A stretch of DNA of 16,936 bases from CAYWGR01 sp964458015 (GTDB lineage: Bacteria; Planctomycetota; Planctomycetia; Pirellulales; Thermoguttaceae). Positions 13,877-16,936 of this stretch are shown here, piece by piece. Below the pieces are notes generated by a model. The model worked only from the letters and a program-made list of their open reading frames with translations. It had not been told where the DNA came from and did not search any database. The position numbers were made by a program, and so were the translations under genes. Location: positions 1-16,936 of the forward strand of contig CAYWGR010000122.1 in the NCBI GenBank assembly GCA_964458015.1, written 5' to 3'. The stretch's first letter is position 1; every line of letters starts with the position of its first letter.

Positions 13877-14266
13877 TCAATCGTTCTGCAAATTGCGTAC
13901 ACGAATCGTAATGCTGTCGCCCAATCGCTTCGCAACCAAGACAAAAGGCGAGTGTAACTCGAGATCGGCCGCCAATAACGATTGCATCGATTGAATCGTA
14001 AAACGAGGATCAATATGGCCCGGCCGTAGAAATACGATCCCGACCAGCGGTTCAGCTTGGGCAATAGCCAAGGCGCCGAAATCCTTATCATGCGTGATAA
14101 CCACGCGATTCTCAGCCATCGCGATCTGCAACAATTTCGCGTCTGCCGAACCTTGGAGACTGCGTTCGCGCACATCCGATACGTTCTGTCCCCACGTCCG
14201 CAATTCAGCGACAACGGCCGGGTGGATGTTCTCGTCGGCAAGAAACGAAAATTCCTGCAATCTCAA
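13877..14266 (-). CDS. DUF5615 PIN-like protein, probable toxin
   Basis: PIN-like protein of 129 residues in the DUF5615 family, partner of the DUF433 gene. Visible marks: FLADENIHPAVVAELRTWG at the N-terminus with the first acidic pair (DE), the DV/VRERSLQGSADAKLL segment, and RVVITHDKDFGALA with the central Asp cluster (about residues 53-66). These acidic residues match the metal-binding positions expected for a PIN-type nuclease, and the usual length for the family is similar. The start is TTG, overlapping the DUF433 stop as TTGA (14263-14266), so the two are translationally coupled. A second in-frame TTG lies two codons further. DUF433-DUF5615 pairs are widely regarded as toxin-antitoxin-like; nuclease activity is not shown by sequence alone. 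Confidence 0.88.
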   Translation of the reverse strand: MRLQEFSFLADENIHPAVVAELRTWGQNVSDVRERSLQGSADAKLLQIAMAENRVVITHDKDFGALAIAQAEPLVGIVFLRPGHIDPRFTIQSMQSLLAADLELHSPFVLVAKRLGDSITIRVRNLQND

Positions 14267-14493
14267 GAGGCAACCTCTGCCGTAACCAATACTTCGTTTT
14301 CCAAGAAACGGACGGCATAGCGCAACGCTTCCTCAATATCTTCAACGGCAAGGTGAGGATAGGCATGAAGGATGTCGTCTCGGCTTGCGCCGGAAGCAAC
14401 AAGCTCTAGGATGAATTCGACACTGATCCGCGTTCCCTTGATGCAGGGTTTCCCCCCAAGAACATCGGGATTGCATGCGATGCGAGTAAACAT
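14263..14493 (-). CDS. DUF433 protein, probable antitoxin
   Basis: Small protein of 76 residues with the DUF433 pattern: NPDVLGGKPCIKGTRISVEFILELVASG, then DDILHAYPHLAVEDIEEALRYA. The family is a short HTH-type fold often paired with PIN-like proteins, where it is taken to be the DNA-binding antitoxin. The ATG at 14493 is chosen because GGGAGG lies nine bases upstream (14503-14508); the longer open frame to 14613 overlaps the AraC 5' region and has no support. It is the first gene of a two-gene operon with DUF5615. Autoregulation of its own promoter would be usual for such pairs (inference). Confidence 0.9.
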   Translation of the reverse strand: MFTRIACNPDVLGGKPCIKGTRISVEFILELVASGASRDDILHAYPHLAVEDIEEALRYAVRFLENEVLVTAEVAS

Positions 14494-14517
14494 GGAAAAA
14501 CACCTCCCACTTGTCCA

Positions 14518-14526
14518 ATTATACCA
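14518..14526 (-). promoter_or_regulatory. Extended -10 promoter of the DUF433-DUF5615 operon
   Basis: On the minus strand TGGTATAAT (14526-14518) is a perfect -10 box with the TGn extension. No good -35 is present, as is common for extended -10 promoters. Transcription would start near 14511, leaving a leader of about 18 bases that holds the GGGAGG ribosome site. Confidence 0.6.
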
Positions 14527-14611
14527 CAATGCCATGTATACGCCATAGCTACCTAAGACCACCCCCTCTTGCTTGCCCCGGCCGCGTCGGGCAAGTATCA
14601 TGGAAGGTGCC

Positions 14612-15472
14612 ATGAAACCGATCTACGAAAAGCTGATCGGCTGTCCCGACGAAGGTTTCATCGTCAAGGAAATCCGCGGGAAAGCCTGCAACTGCCCTTG
14701 GCACTGCCATGAGGAAGTCGAACTGGTTTGGGTTCGCGAAAGCCAGGGCTATCGCATTGTCGGCGACAGCATCCAGTCGTTGCAGCGCGGCGACTTGGTA
14801 CTGTTAGGCCCGAATTTGCCGCACGCCTACCAGCACGACGGCCCCGTGGCAACTGCCCAGCGGTCGGCCCATTGCGTCTTGTTGCAATTTGAGGAGCGGC
14901 TGTGGTCGGGCCTTTTGGAATTGCCCGCCATGACGGGCGTGCGTCGAGTGTTGGCTCGTTCGGCCGGCGGACTGCGCATTGCCGACCCCACGCGCAAGCA
15001 AGTGACTGCGATGCTTCAGGAAATGCTGAAGCTTCGCGGTGTGCGCCGCATTTCCAAGTTTTTGGCCATTTTCGACGCCTTGGCACAGTCGCGCAGTTGC
15101 AAAACCATTGCCGGTCCCGGTTTCGCCGCTTCGCTAACGTCCTACGAGCAACAGCGTATCAGCCGCATCTGCCAGTTCATCGACGAGAACTATCATCGGC
15201 AGATTCGCTTGGGCGAGGCGGCAAAACTGGCCCACATGAGCGAAGGCGCCTTCAGTCGATTCTTTCGCACGCACGTCGGCAAAACATTTCCCGCTTTCGT
15301 CAACGATCTGCGCATCGGCCGAGCGTGCCGGCTGCTGGCCGAAACCGAAATGAATGTGACCGAAATCGCCCTGACATGCGGTTATCGGAACCTCTCGAAT
15401 TTCAACCGCCAATTCTTGCGGCTGAAAAAAGATTCGCCCAGCGACTATCGCCGACGGATGCAGCGGCACGGG
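14612..15472 (+). CDS. AraC-family transcriptional regulator, 3' end in assembly gap
   Basis: Cytoplasmic DNA-binding regulator, at least 287 residues. N-terminal cupin-type sensor domain (about 20-100) with CPWHCHEEVELVWV and GDLVLLGPNLPHAYQ, the usual metal or ligand pocket region. C-terminal double HTH (about 185-285): QIRLGEAAKLAHMSEGAFSRFFRTHVGKTF, then VTEIALTCGYRNLSNFNRQFL and SPSDYRRRM, where the family normally ends. ATG 14612 has GGAAGG close upstream; ATG 14600 in the same frame is possible. Ten N bases (15473-15482) interrupt the gene at its end, so the stop is unknown. The frame seen after the gap (to 15613) is REP-like repeat sequence and may not be coding. Bases 14564-14689 are duplicated at 13688. 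Its promoter would now lie inside the toxin-antitoxin element. Such regulators usually control carbohydrate or stress genes; no target is visible. Confidence 0.88.
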
Positions 15473-15482
15473 NNNNNNNNNN
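15473..15482. other. Assembly gap (10 N)
   Basis: Ten undetermined bases, probably a placeholder for a contig join; the true length is unknown. The gap falls at the end of the AraC gene and about 50 bases before two palindromic repeats, which may have broken the assembly. Confidence 0.97.
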
Positions 15483-15529
15483 GGGTAAGCGTCTGGCTGG
15501 AAGAAGCAAAAAGCCGCAGCGATTTATCT

Positions 15530-15555
15530 CGTTCCGAAGCTCCGGCTTCGGAACG
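15530..15555. repeat. REP-like palindrome A (cgttccgaagc)
   Basis: Perfect 11-bp stem cgttccgaagc / gcttcggaacg with loop tccg. It lies between convergent genes and could act as a bidirectional terminator. Part of a family with copies at 12511 and, in variant form, 15580. Confidence 0.8.
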
Positions 15556-15579
15556 CCATGTAGCGATTGCCAAGCCGAA

Positions 15580-15605
15580 GGTTCCCAAGCCGGAGCTTGG
15601 GAACC
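15580..15605. repeat. REP-like palindrome B (ggttcccaagc)
   Basis: Perfect 11-bp stem ggttcccaagc / gcttgggaacc with loop cgga, 24 bases after palindrome A. It resembles the cgttcccaagctccagcttgggaacg type of dispersed palindrome known from many bacterial genomes. It ends 29 bases from the stop of the TPR gene. Confidence 0.8.
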
Positions 15606-15634
15606 AGGATTAAAATCCAACGGAAACCGTCAAC

Positions 15635-16876
15635 CTACTTCGATTCCTTGCCGGAAAGTTCCTTTAGTTTCGCCAGATCCGCTTCGGCTTTTTTCTTGTC
15701 GCCGAGCAGGTCGTACAGCCGGGCACGAGATTCGTAAGCGTCGGTATTGTTAGGATCCAGGCGAATCACTTCGCCCCACTCGTTGACGGCGTCTTGATGT
15801 TTGCCGAGTCGCTCGAAACAACGTGCGATCCAATAATGCACGTCGGCCTCGTCCTCTTCATAACCTTTTTCCGACCGCATTTTCTGCAACACCGTCATGG
15901 CCTTCGAGATTTTTGCACGGCGCCATTGCAGATGCACCGTGGCCCAATCGTGGACGCGACCGTACGGCCGCCAGGGATACGCCGATTTATCCGTGAAGCT
16001 GTGCAAGACGGCCGAAGGCACATCCCACCAATCGGCGAACCAGAGCGAAGGATCGGTCGGCAATTTTTTCTTCTCAGCCCAGGGCAAATAGACTTGAATG
16101 TAAAAAGCCCTGGTTTGCTGGGCGGCGCGAAGCTCGTATTGCAAGATCCCCGCCACGAAGGCTTTTTTCGACACCGTGCCCGCGGCGGCTTCGTTGTTCA
16201 ACCGCACGAAATGGCGGGCATAGACGACATTGTGCAGCTCGTAGATCGCACAGGCCCAAAGTTCCTCGAACGATCGGGGTTGGCCGCGATTCGGCTCGGT
16301 TTGGTAATTGGCTTCCACAAGAATGGCGGCGTGTTCTTTTTCCGACGGGGCAAGATGCTCGGCGTCGGAATGCAGCGGCGGCGTATTGTCCCAGTCGATC
16401 AGCGAATCGAGATCCTCGCCGGCGAATTTGCGTGCCGCCCATTCGCGTAGGAAATCGGCCTCGCCGCCGAATTGCGCCATGCCGGGCCGATCGCGCAGCA
16501 TCTGAGCCACTTGCTGCCGGCCATGTTCCAGGGCCTCGGCCTTGAGCGTCGCGCCGTTCGAAGGCCGATACTCGGCGCCGGCGTCGGAAGGATTTAGGCC
16601 AATGGCCGCCTTCAGATCGGAGATGCCCCGGGCGTAATCGCCTTTCCGCAGCCAAGCCGCGCCGCGCGTGCCCAAAAATTTGGCCTCTCGCGGTTGCCGC
16701 CGCAAGGCTTCGTCCAACTGGGTGATGGCCGCGTCGAAGTTGCCTTGGGCGATGGCTTGCTGAGCCTGCTCGAACGCCCGATCGGCCTCGGTGTCGGCAA
16801 ATGCCGACATCGGCAGGCAGCCCCAGGCAACCGCCAGGAGAATCAACTGCGGGGGGGTAACTCGCAAACATTTCAT
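15635..16876 (-). CDS. Exported TPR-repeat protein
   Basis: Secreted or periplasmic protein of 413 residues. The ATG at 16876 (MKCLRVTPPQLILL) gives a clean signal peptide with cleavage after SAFA, before DTEAD (about residue 28); GAGGGA lies about ten bases upstream. A GTG at 16894 would add six residues. TPR units are visible at about 33-66 (QAIAQGNFDAAITQLDEALRR) and 67-100 (GAAWLRKGDYARGISDLKAAI), and again near the C-terminus (about 340-405; WIARCFERLGKHQDAVNEWGEVIRLDP and RLYDLLGDKKKAEADL). The middle 230 residues are rich in Trp, Arg and Glu and match no domain I recognise. TPR proteins serve as scaffolds; the partner is unknown. It converges with the AraC gene. Start and upstream region are nearly at the end of the window. 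Confidence 0.85.
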   Translation of the reverse strand: MKCLRVTPPQLILLAVAWGCLPMSAFADTEADRAFEQAQQAIAQGNFDAAITQLDEALRRQPREAKFLGTRGAAWLRKGDYARGISDLKAAIGLNPSDAGAEYRPSNGATLKAEALEHGRQQVAQMLRDRPGMAQFGGEADFLREWAARKFAGEDLDSLIDWDNTPPLHSDAEHLAPSEKEHAAILVEANYQTEPNRGQPRSFEELWACAIYELHNVVYARHFVRLNNEAAAGTVSKKAFVAGILQYELRAAQQTRAFYIQVYLPWAEKKKLPTDPSLWFADWWDVPSAVLHSFTDKSAYPWRPYGRVHDWATVHLQWRRAKISKAMTVLQKMRSEKGYEEDEADVHYWIARCFERLGKHQDAVNEWGEVIRLDPNNTDAYESRARLYDLLGDKKKAEADLAKLKELSGKESK

Positions 16877-16936
16877 ACCGAAATTATCCCTCACAATATC
16901 TGGAGTGGCAACCCCCGCCCTTTTACCGCCATTCCG

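Noticed and set aside
15483..15613. C-terminal extension of the AraC protein after the N gap
   Set aside because: The frame across a gap of unknown length is meaningless, and the residues are encoded by REP-like palindromes; the family normally ends just before the gap.
14902..15753. Open frame of 283 codons crossing the N gap
   Set aside because: It is a shifted frame of the AraC gene with Arg/Ser-rich shadow composition, and it runs through the gap into the TPR gene on the other strand.
15794..16450. Open frame of 218 codons on the plus strand
   Set aside because: Antisense shadow of the TPR gene without domain or start signal.

Overview
The window reads as part of a draft genome (it holds a 10-base N gap) from a planctomycete, most likely of the Pirellulales/Pirellula-like type. 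The basis is the combination of families: DUF1559 pilin-like secreted proteins with an N-terminal type IV pilin leader, a BBP7-type outer-membrane barrel protein, a very large calx-beta/FG-GAP-like protein carrying an N-terminal LEPR-XLL-type motif, PEP-CTERM proteins, and a sigma factor of the Rhodopirellula/Verrucomicrobium type followed by a FecR protein. No rRNA, tRNA or CRISPR array was seen.

Layout. Positions 1-612 hold the 3' end of a DUF1559 gene, facing a NUDIX hydrolase (649-1176, minus). Upstream of the NUDIX gene on the same strand is a PEP-CTERM surface protein with a Ser/Thr linker and an SdrD-B-like domain (1266-2078). Next, also minus, is a 1344-residue modular exoprotein (2354-6388) with seven calx-beta-like repeats, one canonical calx-beta domain, five propeller-like repeats and a C-terminal HEXXHXXGXXD module. 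It has a good sigma-70 promoter (6455-6483) and a 22-bp perfect palindrome further upstream. A BBP7 gene (6982-8541, minus) follows.

Divergent from it, on the plus strand, are a sigma factor gene broken by a frameshift (8987-9524) and, through an ATGA overlap, a FecR-domain membrane protein (9521-11479). The FecR gene carries three in-frame patches built of 7-nt repeats. A second PEP-CTERM protein (11579-12352) and a complete DUF1559 protein (12597-13679) follow, separated by a stack of palindromes.

From 13688 to 15472 the region looks mobile. A DUF433/DUF5615 pair (probable toxin-antitoxin, minus) lies between a decayed 5' copy of an AraC-family regulator gene and the intact gene, so a direct repeat of about 126 bp flanks the module. 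The AraC gene runs into the N gap. Beyond it are two REP-like palindromes and a convergent TPR-repeat secreted protein (15635-16876, minus).

How they may work together (inference): most genes are cell-surface or exported-matrix components. The sigma/FecR pair is a cell-surface signalling unit, and its nearest downstream gene is a PEP-CTERM protein. The points most worth a second look are the heptanucleotide repeats that have become protein-coding inside FecR, and the toxin-antitoxin module bracketed by a duplicated regulator 5' end.
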